Shown piece by piece: positions 6,476 to 13,305 of a DNA stretch of 36,869 nt. The DNA is from Candidatus Zymogenus saltonus (GTDB lineage: Bacteria > Desulfobacterota > Zymogenia > Zymogenales > Zymogenaceae), in contig JAFGIX010000082.1 of the NCBI GenBank assembly GCA_016929395.1, forward strand, positions 1 through 36,869, in the 5' to 3' direction. The translations under genes and the position numbers were made by a program. Positions within the stretch are counted from its first letter, which is position 1. Each line of letters begins with the position of its first letter. The notes under the pieces were generated by a model. That model saw only the letters and a list, made by a program, of their open reading frames with translations. It searched no databases and was not told where the DNA came from.

Positions 6476-7768
6476 ATGAAAATAATCGAATTGAAGGCCG
6501 AGAACATCAAGAATCTCAAGGCCGTCGAGATAAGGCCGGACGGCAACGCCGTCGTCCTGACCGGGAAGAACGGCGCCGGCAAGTCGGCGGTGCTCGATTC
6601 CATCTTCATGGCGCTCACCGGGAAGAAGGTCGAGGAGCCGATCCGGAGGGGGGAGAAGCGGGCCGAGGTCTCGGTGGATCTCGGGAAGTATGTCGTCAGG
6701 AAGGTCTGGACCGAGAAGGGCGACAGGCTCGAGGTGAGGAGCAAGGACGGCGCCCTTTACCAGGGCCCCCAGTCGCTCCTTAACGCGGTGATCGGGGCGC
6801 TCTCCTTCGATCCCCTCGAGTTCATCGAGATGAAGGAGGAGAGTCAGAGGGACCTTATCCTCGAGCTCGCGGGGGTGAACCTGGAGAAGTTCAGGACGAA
6901 GCGCCAGGAGGTGTTCGATGAGAGAACCGACGCCAATCGGGAAGTGAGACGACTCAAAGGCGTGCTGAGTTCACTCACAGAGCCCAGCGGCGATGTTCCG
7001 TTAGACGAGATTGATGTCGCGGCCCAGGTGAAAAAGGTAAATGGCCTGAAAGATCAGAACCGAATCTACAACGAACAGAGACAAGATATCGAAGAACATA
7101 AAGCGAGACTCGAAGAGATTGCAAAAGAGATTTCTGTTCTTGAAGAAGAGGCGCATGAACTCAGAGGTTTGCTCTCTTTCGAGGGTGATATGGTTGATCC
7201 TGTAAGCAACGAAGAAATCAAGGCCGAAGAGGAAAGACTCCACAAAATCTCCGAAATCAACCAGACAATAAGGGATGCCAGGCAATGGCGCGAAACAAGA
7301 ACCGCCCACGAAGCGGCAATTTCGGTGTCCGACGTTCTCACTGAGAAATTGGAGGCTATCGATTTGGCGAAGGACGAGAAGATAAGGTCGGTCAAATTCC
7401 CGATCGACGGCCTCGGGGTTACGGACGAAGCGGTGACCTACAGGGGAATCCCGATCGAGCAGCTCTCCACAGGCGAGAAGATCAGGGTCTCCACCGCGAT
7501 CGCGATGGCGATGAACCCCGAGCTCAGGGTGATATTCGTGAAGGAGGGGAGCCTCCTCGACGGCGACGGCATGAGCGAGATCGTGAGGCTGACGAAGGAC
7601 GGCGACTACCAGGTATGGATAGAGCGGGTGGACTCCTCGGGCGAGGTCGGGATATTCATCGAGGACGGGGTGATCACCGCCGAGAACGGCGTAAGAAAAC
7701 CGGAAGGAGCGAACAATGACTCAGAGTCGATCGCAGAAAACGAAGATCATCAGTTACCTGGCATATAA
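6476..7768 (+). CDS. RecF/SbcC-like AAA ATPase
   Basis: Starts at ATG 6476 behind GGAGGTTTGGAT. The 430-aa protein has an SMC-type N-terminal half-site (IIELKAENIKNLKAVEI) with Walker A GKNGAGKS at 30-37, a central coiled coil (about 150-300) and the C-terminal signature LSTGEKIRVS. The Walker B region reads LRVIFVKEGSLLD, a form seen in phage RecF-like proteins. Such proteins act on DNA ends or single-strand gaps during recombination and replication. The coiled-coil part (about 6915-7370) uses more GAA, AAA, CGA and TCT codons than the GC-rich, AGG-using ATPase halves, as if exchanged separately. Confidence 0.88.
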   Translation: MKIIELKAENIKNLKAVEIRPDGNAVVLTGKNGAGKSAVLDSIFMALTGKKVEEPIRRGEKRAEVSVDLGKYVVRKVWTEKGDRLEVRSKDGALYQGPQSLLNAVIGALSFDPLEFIEMKEESQRDLILELAGVNLEKFRTKRQEVFDERTDANREVRRLKGVLSSLTEPSGDVPLDEIDVAAQVKKVNGLKDQNRIYNEQRQDIEEHKARLEEIAKEISVLEEEAHELRGLLSFEGDMVDPVSNEEIKAEEERLHKISEINQTIRDARQWRETRTAHEAAISVSDVLTEKLEAIDLAKDEKIRSVKFPIDGLGVTDEAVTYRGIPIEQLSTGEKIRVSTAIAMAMNPELRVIFVKEGSLLDGDGMSEIVRLTKDGDYQVWIERVDSSGEVGIFIEDGVITAENGVRKPEGANNDSESIAENEDHQLPGI

Positions 7769-7985
7769 GCGCGGGGAAGGCGCCACGGCAATGGAGCTCA
7801 TCAAGGAATCCGGCTCCACCAACATCAGGGCGAGGATATCGGAGCTCAGAGATGAACACGTGAATATTGTAAACATGAAGCCGAAGAAGCTCAAGGAGTG
7901 CGGGATAGAGAGCAAGTACAATCTATACTTCATCGGAGAGTTCGCCCCGAAGCCGAAGGAAAAAGATGCCGAGGACGCGGCGTAA
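7716..7985 (+). CDS. Small winged-helix/HTH protein
   Basis: The 89-aa protein starts at ATG 7716 inside the end of the ATPase gene, with GGAAGGAG upstream. KIISYLAYKRGEGATAMELI then SGSTNIRARISELRD is a typical HTH_39-like winged helix, in which the second helix reads N-I-R-A-R-I-S-E-L. The remainder forms a wing (YNLYFIGEFAPK). It probably binds DNA, but its target is unknown. It is followed by the structured RNA at 8001-8120. Confidence 0.75.
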   Translation: MTQSRSQKTKIISYLAYKRGEGATAMELIKESGSTNIRARISELRDEHVNIVNMKPKKLKECGIESKYNLYFIGEFAPKPKEKDAEDAA

Positions 7986-8000
7986 ACGTAAAGAATAAAA

Positions 8001-8120
8001 AACGGCGGGGGTGTCAAGGCGTAAGGGGACTAAGGAAACGCCACGGGGGTATACATCCGGCGGGAATCACTCATCCCACCCATAGGAATGCAGACCCCGG
8101 CCCCCGTTACCCCCGCCGTT
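8001..8120 (+). ncRNA. Structured RNA element with three-way junction
   Basis: AACGGCGGGGGT (8001-8012) and ACCCCCGCCGTT (8109-8120) form a perfect 12-bp closing helix around 96 bases. Inside, GGCGT/ACGCC (8018-8022 with 8038-8042) and ACGGGGG/CCCCCGT (8043-8049 with 8101-8107) sit directly against each other, leaving junction strands of five, zero and one bases. The second arm is topped by GGCGGGA/TCCCACC (8059-8065 with 8074-8080, one mismatch). No ORF is credible here. It ends five bases before the GGAGG of the next gene, so a cis-regulatory leader is likely; a separate small RNA is possible. Matches no family I can name. Confidence 0.6.
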
Positions 8121-8137
8121 GATAAGGAGGTTTGGAC

Positions 8138-8668
8138 ATGGAAAAGGTCGATATTTTAAGGACGTTCAGGATACTTAGTATCCTTTATAAAGGCCGAGAT
8201 GCTCACGACGCCCTTTCGGTGGCATATCCAGATTTGCCATGCGATAACCTATATCTCGATTCTCCGACAAGGATTGACAAGGACCCCTTAAACGATGAGA
8301 TGATCAGTGCTCGTGAGAGGCTGGCGGAGATATTAGAGGATTTGGCCAAACAGATTCGCAAATCGGTAGAGCTTACCGAAAAGTATGTGATTGAGGTTCG
8401 CCCTGATTACGGATGTGCGTGGTTGAATATTTTCGTGTTCGGCAGTGAGAAAACCGATATACGTGAGTTTTTCCTGAAAGACCAGCCAAAGAAAATGGCC
8501 AAGAAGATAATTGATACAGCGAGGCGCTTTAACCATGCGGAGGTCTTGATCGAAAAGATCGGCATCGGCGAGGAGCTGTACGAGCACGTTTCAAAGGAAA
8601 ATGATGATAATAATCCGAGACAGATAAAGGTCAGCCTTGTCGAGGTGCCGGAGGAGAAGTACGAGTAG
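8138..8668 (+). CDS. Hypothetical protein downstream of structured RNA
   Basis: Starts at ATG 8138 behind GGAGGTTTGGAC, immediately after the three-way-junction element. The 176-aa protein is mixed alpha/beta: helices at about 45-75 (ARERLAEILEDLAKQIRKSV), strands (YVIEVRPDYGCAWLNIFVFG) and a C-terminal acidic strand (IKVSLVEVPEEKYE). Base composition is more AT-rich than its neighbours. No family recognised. If the upstream RNA is a regulatory leader, this gene is its first target. Confidence 0.7.
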   Translation: MEKVDILRTFRILSILYKGRDAHDALSVAYPDLPCDNLYLDSPTRIDKDPLNDEMISARERLAEILEDLAKQIRKSVELTEKYVIEVRPDYGCAWLNIFVFGSEKTDIREFFLKDQPKKMAKKIIDTARRFNHAEVLIEKIGIGEELYEHVSKENDDNNPRQIKVSLVEVPEEKYE

Positions 8669-8682
8669 GCGGAGGAGCAATC

Positions 8683-9516
8683 TTGAAAATTATCTACAAA
8701 CCCAAAGGCAGGGCGGCCGAGTACGCGCCCTTTGCCGTTAACCCCTACCTCGGCAAGTGCGAGGGAGGATGCAAGTACTGCTACGTGCCGAGGATACCGG
8801 ACGGCGGGAACTTCAAGGGGGAGCCGAGGTCGAAAGAGGATTACCTCGAGAGGCTGGCCCATGACATTAAGAGGCTCCCCGACCATGTCCCGCCGATCCT
8901 GTTCAGCTTCACGCATGACCCATACCAGCCGATCGAGGAGGAGCTGAGGCTCGTGCGACAGAGCATCAGGATGCTCCACGCCGCCGGCGTTCCCGTGATG
9001 ATCCTGACCAAATTCCCGCACCTCGCCATGCGGGACTTCGACCTCCTCACCCCCCACGACTGGTTCGGCGTAACGCTGACGTTCAACGACCCGGAAAAGT
9101 CGAAGGAGTGGGAGCCGGGGGCCGACCTCCCCGCGGAGCGTATCAGGGCGCTCCGGGAAGCCAGGAGAAGGGGTATACAGACCTGGGCCAGCCTTGAGCC
9201 GGTGATAGACTTGACCGAGACACGGGAACTCATCAGGCGCACACATGAATACGTAGACCTTTATCGTGTCGGGATGCTGAATTATCACAAGACTCCCAGG
9301 CCTGTAAATTGGCCGATGGCCGGAATCATAATCATAAGGACGCTGAACTTTTACAACGCGAACTACAAATTTAAGAAGGATTTGAAAGAACTGGTTTATA
9401 AGGAAAGGGCGTCGGTTATCGAGATAGAGTACTCCTCCGGCGCCTCTGAATTTCCCGAGATTCTGGATCCGCCGTTGAGGGACCCGGGGAGGTTTAAGCA
9501 GGAGGGACTGAGATGA
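8683..9516 (+). CDS. Radical SAM protein, SPL/photolyase-like family
   Basis: The 277-aa protein starts at TTG 8683 (GGAGGAG nine bases before). It carries the cluster motif KCEGGCKYCY, Cys26-x3-Cys30-x2-Cys33, which binds the 4Fe-4S cluster that cleaves S-adenosylmethionine. The rest (FSFTHDPYQPIEEELRLVRQ, VPVMILTKFPHLAMRDFDLL, QTWASLEPVIDLTETRELI) matches the COG1533/SPL-like radical SAM group. No cysteine occurs after Cys33, so the hydrogen-donor cysteine of true spore photoproduct lyase is missing; DNA repair is therefore uncertain. Similar genes occur in phages with unknown substrates. It is coupled to the next gene through ATGA. Confidence 0.9.
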   Translation: MKIIYKPKGRAAEYAPFAVNPYLGKCEGGCKYCYVPRIPDGGNFKGEPRSKEDYLERLAHDIKRLPDHVPPILFSFTHDPYQPIEEELRLVRQSIRMLHAAGVPVMILTKFPHLAMRDFDLLTPHDWFGVTLTFNDPEKSKEWEPGADLPAERIRALREARRRGIQTWASLEPVIDLTETRELIRRTHEYVDLYRVGMLNYHKTPRPVNWPMAGIIIIRTLNFYNANYKFKKDLKELVYKERASVIEIEYSSGASEFPEILDPPLRDPGRFKQEGLR

Positions 9517-10184
9517 CTAAACAAATGAACCCTCTCAAGTACATGGTGGAAAAATATCACCGCAGTGATATTTTCAAACGCCTGAAATCATTCAGGAAAA
9601 AAGACGATAAGCTTACACAGGCCGAATACGTTCACCGCATCAATAAGCGGCTTGAGCGGCTTCCCGAAGGGAAAACCATCTCTCAAAACCAGCTCTCAGA
9701 ATACGTAAACAGCGTCAAGTCGCCCTCCCCGGAGGTCCGGGAGCTGATGATCGAGATCATGGGGGAGGAGGCCGGCGCCGTCTATCCCTGGTACGAGCGG
9801 GTCGTCGTCCCCCTCCGCAAACAGGTTAAGGAGCTCCAGGACACGATACTACACCTCTCCCCGGACGTTTTCAAGTTCTCGTGGCGGAGGATGCTCTGCA
9901 GGGCGGTCAGTCATCTAATTATTTGCGCTTCGATTCTGGCGGGTGGTTTTATCTATTGCTACCGGGGGGCAGTCGTCGAAAGCGTGGCGGACAGGCTGTT
10001 CAAATCTTACGAGGAGCGGATAGAAGAGAGGGACGCCGTAATTCTCGAACTCAGGGACCTCAGCGAGTCACAGGGCAAAAGGATCGAGTCCCTCGATAAA
10101 AAGCTTAAAAAGACGAGGAAGGGCCTCGTCGAGAAGGGGGAGCTCGTCATGGAGCTCGAAGAGAAGAAGAGGAAGGCGGAATAA
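9513..10184 (+). CDS. HTH-like, single-TM, coiled-coil protein
   Basis: The 223-aa protein starts at ATG 9513 overlapping the radical SAM stop. Residues 1-70 look like an XRE-type DNA-binding domain (KLTQAEYVHRINKRLERLPE, then TISQNQLSEYVNSVKSPSPE). One membrane segment follows near 130-150 (AVSHLIICASILAGGFIYCY), and residues 160-223 form a charged coiled coil (RDLSESQGKRIESLDKKLKK). A DNA-binding head tethered to the membrane with a coiled coil on the other side is unusual. The next gene is a secreted peptidase, so a trans-envelope role is conceivable. Confidence 0.75.
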   Translation: MTKQMNPLKYMVEKYHRSDIFKRLKSFRKKDDKLTQAEYVHRINKRLERLPEGKTISQNQLSEYVNSVKSPSPEVRELMIEIMGEEAGAVYPWYERVVVPLRKQVKELQDTILHLSPDVFKFSWRRMLCRAVSHLIICASILAGGFIYCYRGAVVESVADRLFKSYEERIEERDAVILELRDLSESQGKRIESLDKKLKKTRKGLVEKGELVMELEEKKRKAE

Positions 10185-10193
10185 GGGTCAACC

Positions 10194-10763
10194 TTGAGGC
10201 GGAGACTTTTCATACAGCTCTTTTTCATAACGATACCGGAAGTTCTCTACGCCCAGGACTGGGGTTTTCTCGGCGAATGGAGCGAGGCGGTCGACCGGGA
10301 CGCTGAGGTTCGGGAGATAATCAACGCCAACATCGCCAGCATCCGGTCCTTGGCCGAGGATGAATTCATCGACCGTGTCCCGTCGATATGGCCATGTCCG
10401 GGAAGGATCACCTCCGGGTTCGGGTACAGAATACACCCCAGGCACGGCTGTTTGAAGTTTCACGCCGGCGTCGACATCGCCAACAGGATCGGGACGCCGG
10501 TGGTGGCCACGGGAGGCGGGAGGGTCATGTACACCGGCTGGCACGACGACCTGGGCCTGTACGTGAAGGTCAGGCACACCGACCGTCTCGTGACGAAGTA
10601 CGGCCACCTCGACAAAATCCTCGTGAAGATCGGCGATGAGGTGGTGAGGGGGGACAGGATCGGGACCGTCGGCACGACCGGCTGGGTGACGGGGCCGCAC
10701 ACACATTACGAGATTCTCATCGACGGGGTCAACGTAAACCCCGTCGAGTGGATGGAGAGATGA
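10194..10763 (+). CDS. Secreted M23 (LytM-type) peptidase
   Basis: The 189-aa product starts at TTG 10194 and opens with a signal peptide (MRRRLFIQLFFITIPEVLYA, likely cut after LYA). Residues 66-175 are the lysostaphin-like fold: SGFGYRIHP, FHAGVDI with the zinc His and Asp, YGHLDKI and GPHTHYEI with the His-x-His pair. All metal ligands and the catalytic His appear present, so it should cut peptidoglycan cross-bridges in the periplasm. It lies in the early region, far from the M15 endolysin, and is exported by signal peptide, so it is unlikely to be the main lysis enzyme; envelope remodelling or superinfection functions are alternatives. Confidence 0.88.
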   Translation: MRRRLFIQLFFITIPEVLYAQDWGFLGEWSEAVDRDAEVREIINANIASIRSLAEDEFIDRVPSIWPCPGRITSGFGYRIHPRHGCLKFHAGVDIANRIGTPVVATGGGRVMYTGWHDDLGLYVKVRHTDRLVTKYGHLDKILVKIGDEVVRGDRIGTVGTTGWVTGPHTHYEILIDGVNVNPVEWMER

Positions 10764-10772
10764 GGAGGAAAT

Positions 10773-11102
10773 ATGAAAGTAAAGGTAATAGCGGTTTTGG
10801 TGGTTGCCATGGTCTTTATCACGGCAAGCGGTTTAATGTCGTTTCCCGATGAAAATGATCATTTTGCCAAACCCCTTGATGTGGATCCGTTCAGATTCAC
10901 CAAGTCTATTATATGGGATTTTGAAAAGGCAAAGAGTGAATACAACGAGATGTTTTGCATGATCATCATACTTCCAAAATCTACATGGATGGACGATTCA
11001 ATTAAGCTGGTAAAAGAGGGCTGGAAAATATGTTTTGTCATTTATGACGACATCGAGGGCATAGCATACCTGATCATAACGAGGAAAATCGAAGAAGAGT
11101 AA
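10773..11102 (+). CDS. Small secreted or membrane-anchored protein
   Basis: A 109-aa protein starting at ATG 10773 behind GAGGAGG. The N-terminus (MKVKVIAVLVVAMVFITASG) is a signal peptide or anchor; the mature part ends with strands typical of a small alpha/beta fold (KICFVIYDDIEGIAYLIITR). It lies ten bases after the M23 peptidase and may be exported with it. No family recognised. Confidence 0.7.
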   Translation: MKVKVIAVLVVAMVFITASGLMSFPDENDHFAKPLDVDPFRFTKSIIWDFEKAKSEYNEMFCMIIILPKSTWMDDSIKLVKEGWKICFVIYDDIEGIAYLIITRKIEEE

Positions 11103-11110
11103 GGGGGGGC

Positions 11111-11500
11111 ATGGAGGTGGCCGAACCAGAGCTCAAATACCACTGCGAGAGATACAACATAAAGATGAGCCGTAGTTGTTTCCAGTACAGTAAGGCAAAT
11201 CCCGATCTGTGCAGGTGTTGCAAGCACGCTGCCCCGCCGGACGAATGGGACGGCAAGAGGTTTAATCCCGGAAGGGTTTTTATTATAAGGAGGAACAATA
11301 TGGACGGAGTGAAAAGGCTTTTTGAAAAGCCGGAGAGGATCGAGTTGTCAAAAGTCGCCGGAAACGTGAGCGTCGACATCAAGGACAAGATGGACAAGAT
11401 CGCCGAGGCAACGGGATGGGACAAGTCCACCGTTCTTGAGTCGTTGCTCGAAGAGGGGCTCCGGGTCTACGAAGAGGCGAAGAAAACCAAAAACCAATAA
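11111..11500 (+). CDS. Cys-rich plus ribbon-helix-helix protein, dual start
   Basis: Full frame: 129 aa from ATG 11111. The first 50 residues hold six cysteines (YHCERYN, RSCFQYS, LCRCCKH), probably a small metal-binding module. The second half (IELSKVAGNVSVDIKDKMDK, then STVLESLLEEGLRVYEE) is a ribbon-helix-helix DNA-binding domain of the CopG/Arc type. AAGGAGGAACAAT directly precedes an in-frame ATG at 11300, so the RHH domain alone (66 aa) can be made from an internal start. It is probably a transcription regulator with long and short forms. Confidence 0.75.
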   Translation: MEVAEPELKYHCERYNIKMSRSCFQYSKANPDLCRCCKHAAPPDEWDGKRFNPGRVFIIRRNNMDGVKRLFEKPERIELSKVAGNVSVDIKDKMDKIAEATGWDKSTVLESLLEEGLRVYEEAKKTKNQ

Positions 11501-11512
11501 CCAGGAGGGCCT

Positions 11513-11821
11513 ATGTTGAAAAAAGTTAAAAAGTTCATCTCGAGAGTATGGGCGAAGATCAAGGCGGATCTCCAGAAGAACCTGCAGGCGACAAAGGCGT
11601 TCATCTGGGCCAACGAGGCCATCTCGAAGGCGGCCGAGCGGATTTACGACATAATGACCAGCATCAGGATTTGGACCGAAAAGCGCACCAATGAGTGGCA
11701 ATCGACCGAGAGGACGCTTCTGGAAGAGCAGGAAAAGAAAAGAGTCGAAGACCTGAAAAGCCTTCGGGATAAGCTTCAATCCGAACTTGATCTAGTAAAT
11801 ACCCAGCTCTCGGGAAAATAA
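11513..11821 (+). CDS. Hypothetical basic coiled-coil protein
   Basis: Starts at ATG 11513 behind CAGGAGGGCC. The 102-aa protein is basic at its N-terminus (MLKKVKKFISRVWAKIKADL) and forms a coiled coil at the C-terminus (RVEDLKSLRDKLQSELDLVN). No membrane segment. Its stop codon overlaps the first arm of the terminator/attenuator-like structure that follows. Function unknown. Confidence 0.65.
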   Translation: MLKKVKKFISRVWAKIKADLQKNLQATKAFIWANEAISKAAERIYDIMTSIRIWTEKRTNEWQSTERTLLEEQEKKRVEDLKSLRDKLQSELDLVNTQLSGK

Positions 11822-11867
11822 CCCCGGCCAACGCCCGGCGGGGGTAACTCCCCGTCGGGTGATTTTT
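11821..11867 (+). terminator. Rho-independent terminator with competing upstream pairing
   Basis: CCCGGCGGGG (11834-11843) pairs with CCCCGTCGGG (11850-11859), ten pairs with one G-U, loop of six, then TGA and five Ts to 11867. The preceding ACCCCGGCC (11821-11829) can instead pair with GGCGGGGGT (11837-11845, one mismatch), which would break the terminator. The first arm starts at the stop codon of the upstream gene, so translation there could decide between the two folds. This makes it an attenuator candidate; a plain terminator is the simpler reading. Confidence 0.65.
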
Positions 11868-11885
11868 AAGGAGATGGAGATAATT

Positions 11886-12086
11886 ATGATTGCCAAAGTA
11901 AAGTTTATAGACGGCGAGACAAGAACCTATGTAAAAGCATGGAAAATAAAAATTAAGGGCGATTTTGTTCTTATAAAAAGGATAGGCCGAAGAGGAGTGG
12001 CTGTATCTGCAAGAGAAATCAGGTGGGTACAACTCGGAAAGGCCAAAGATAGTTGTAGCGATCATATTACAATCGTTACGCTTTGA
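11886..12086 (+). CDS. Small basic hypothetical protein
   Basis: Start at ATG 11886 (GGAGA six bases upstream), giving 66 aa; in-frame ATG 11874 and GTG 11859 are less likely because they overlap the terminator hairpin or its tail. The sequence (IAKVKFIDGETRTYVKAWKI, then GDFVLIKRIGRRGVAVSARE) reads as a small all-beta domain, SH3-like in strand spacing. It is AT-rich relative to neighbours. No family recognised. Confidence 0.6.
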   Translation: MIAKVKFIDGETRTYVKAWKIKIKGDFVLIKRIGRRGVAVSAREIRWVQLGKAKDSCSDHITIVTL

Positions 12087-12109
12087 AAAATACTATTACA
12101 TAGAAACAA

Positions 12110-13291
12110 ATGGCGAAACCGAACATTGAAGACGGGTATCTACCCATCGCGCGGGAGCTCTACGATGCGATAATACAGACGAACTTCTCGAAGCGCCAGA
12201 GGGCGATCATCGATTTCATCATCAGGCTGTCATACGGGTGCGGGAGGAAAGACTGCATCATACCCAGGCAGAGGGACTTCGGGATAGTGGGGATCGGGGA
12301 GGGACATATCAAGAGAGAGCTCGACTATCTCGTTAAAGCGAAGGTGATCGGGCGGGACGGGTCAAAGTTTTGGTTTAACAAAGATTACGAGGAGTGGAAG
12401 ATATCAATCTGTTTCTGGACCGAAAATAAGAGGTTTGGCAAGTTGATACACATTAATTTGAGCGATAAAAAAACTTACCAAAACGGTAAGATTGAGGGCG
12501 ATTCCGAGGAGGACACCTTACCAAAACAGGAAGATGGAGCTTACCAAAACGGTAAGGGAAACAGCGAAAAACTTACCGAAAAGGGAAGTCGGGACTTACC
12601 GAAAAGGGAAGTCGAAGGGGAGATAAATATCTGGAATCTTTTAGAAAAGCACCCTCCTATAACAGTGTTTATAACAAGTTTTATAACAGAATTAAAGATA
12701 GTGGAGGAGCTCCAGGCTAAAACCGTGAACGGGGAAAAGGTCGATGAAATCACGGAGTGTGTTTTTAATTTTTACAAAGCGATAATGAAGAAGCCAGGAG
12801 CGACCCTCTCATATCCGAGACCGACGATGCTTCGTGAGCGGCTCAGGGAGACCGACAACCCCGAGGACTTCATCGTTCAATCCGTAAAGGCGATCTTAGG
12901 GTGTCGGTGGAGCGAGTTTCACCAGGAAGGGATTTACAACATGCCGGAGAACATCTTCGGAAACAGGCAAAAGTTCGAGCGGTTCATCGGTATCTATGAG
13001 AAAGAGAAGCAGGGGAAATATGACGACATCATGTCTCGGGAGAAGCTGAGGAGAATTGAGGAAGAGGAGCCTCGTCCGCTGGACTTGGAAAATATGAATG
13101 ATGAAATAAAAAGATTCTACGAAATGCCGAGCCTGCCGGAAGAAGAGCGGGAAAGGCTGAGGGAAAAGATGGGCGGGATAGGGGGAGGCGCCGAAAAAGA
13201 TACGAGCTTAACGCCAGAGGAGTTGGAAGAGCGAAAAAAGCTTCTCAGGGACCAGGGTCAATTATTGAATGAGCGATCTAAAGAGAAATAG
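12110..13291 (+). CDS. Phage replication initiator, lambda O-like
   Basis: The 393-aa protein has the replication-O N-terminal domain: NIEDGYLPIARELYDAIIQT, then SKRQRAIIDFIIRLSYG and a winged helix ending in HIKRELDYLVKAKVIGR (residues 5-85). This part binds origin iterons in lambda-type phages. A hydrophilic linker (about 120-170) is encoded by the DNA iterons described separately. The C-terminal half is helical with a charged tail, where lambda O contacts the helicase loader. No Shine-Dalgarno is seen before ATG 12110. There is no separate helicase or loader gene next to it, so host DnaB recruitment may be direct or use an unrecognised small protein. Confidence 0.82.
   Translation: MAKPNIEDGYLPIARELYDAIIQTNFSKRQRAIIDFIIRLSYGCGRKDCIIPRQRDFGIVGIGEGHIKRELDYLVKAKVIGRDGSKFWFNKDYEEWKISICFWTENKRFGKLIHINLSDKKTYQNGKIEGDSEEDTLPKQEDGAYQNGKGNSEKLTEKGSRDLPKREVEGEINIWNLLEKHPPITVFITSFITELKIVEELQAKTVNGEKVDEITECVFNFYKAIMKKPGATLSYPRPTMLRERLRETDNPEDFIVQSVKAILGCRWSEFHQEGIYNMPENIFGNRQKFERFIGIYEKEKQGKYDDIMSREKLRRIEEEEPRPLDLENMNDEIKRFYEMPSLPEEERERLREKMGGIGGGAEKDTSLTPEELEERKKLLRDQGQLLNERSKEK
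12473..12611 (+). repeat. Five origin iterons inside the replication gene
   Basis: Five copies of an 18-bp word close to nCTTACCrAAAmrGkAAG start at 12473, 12516, 12539, 12571 and 12594. Examples are ACTTACCAAAACGGTAAG (first) and ACTTACCGAAAAGGGAAG (fourth and fifth, identical). The start spacings are 43, 23, 32 and 23, so the word is read in all three frames (as TYQNGK, TLPKQE, LTEKGS). The conservation is therefore at DNA level, not protein level. In lambdoid phages the origin lies in the same position within gene O. Confidence 0.8.
12612..12720 (+). other. Origin AT-rich unwinding region with 12-bp tandem repeats
   Basis: Directly after the last iteron the sequence becomes AT-rich. It contains three tandem 12-mers of the form TATAACAnnnTT at 12658-12669, 12670-12681 and 12682-12693, spelling ITVF/ITSF/ITEL in the protein. 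Iterons followed by an AT-rich repeat block are the layout of the lambda origin. I infer this as the duplex unwinding element. Confidence 0.65.
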
Positions 13292-13305
13292 ATGGAGGTT
13301 TGGAT

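Noticed and set aside
8001-8120. Hammerhead-type ribozyme core in the three-way junction
   Set aside because: GAAAC is present but no CUGAUGA-type strand is found, and the junction strand lengths do not fit.
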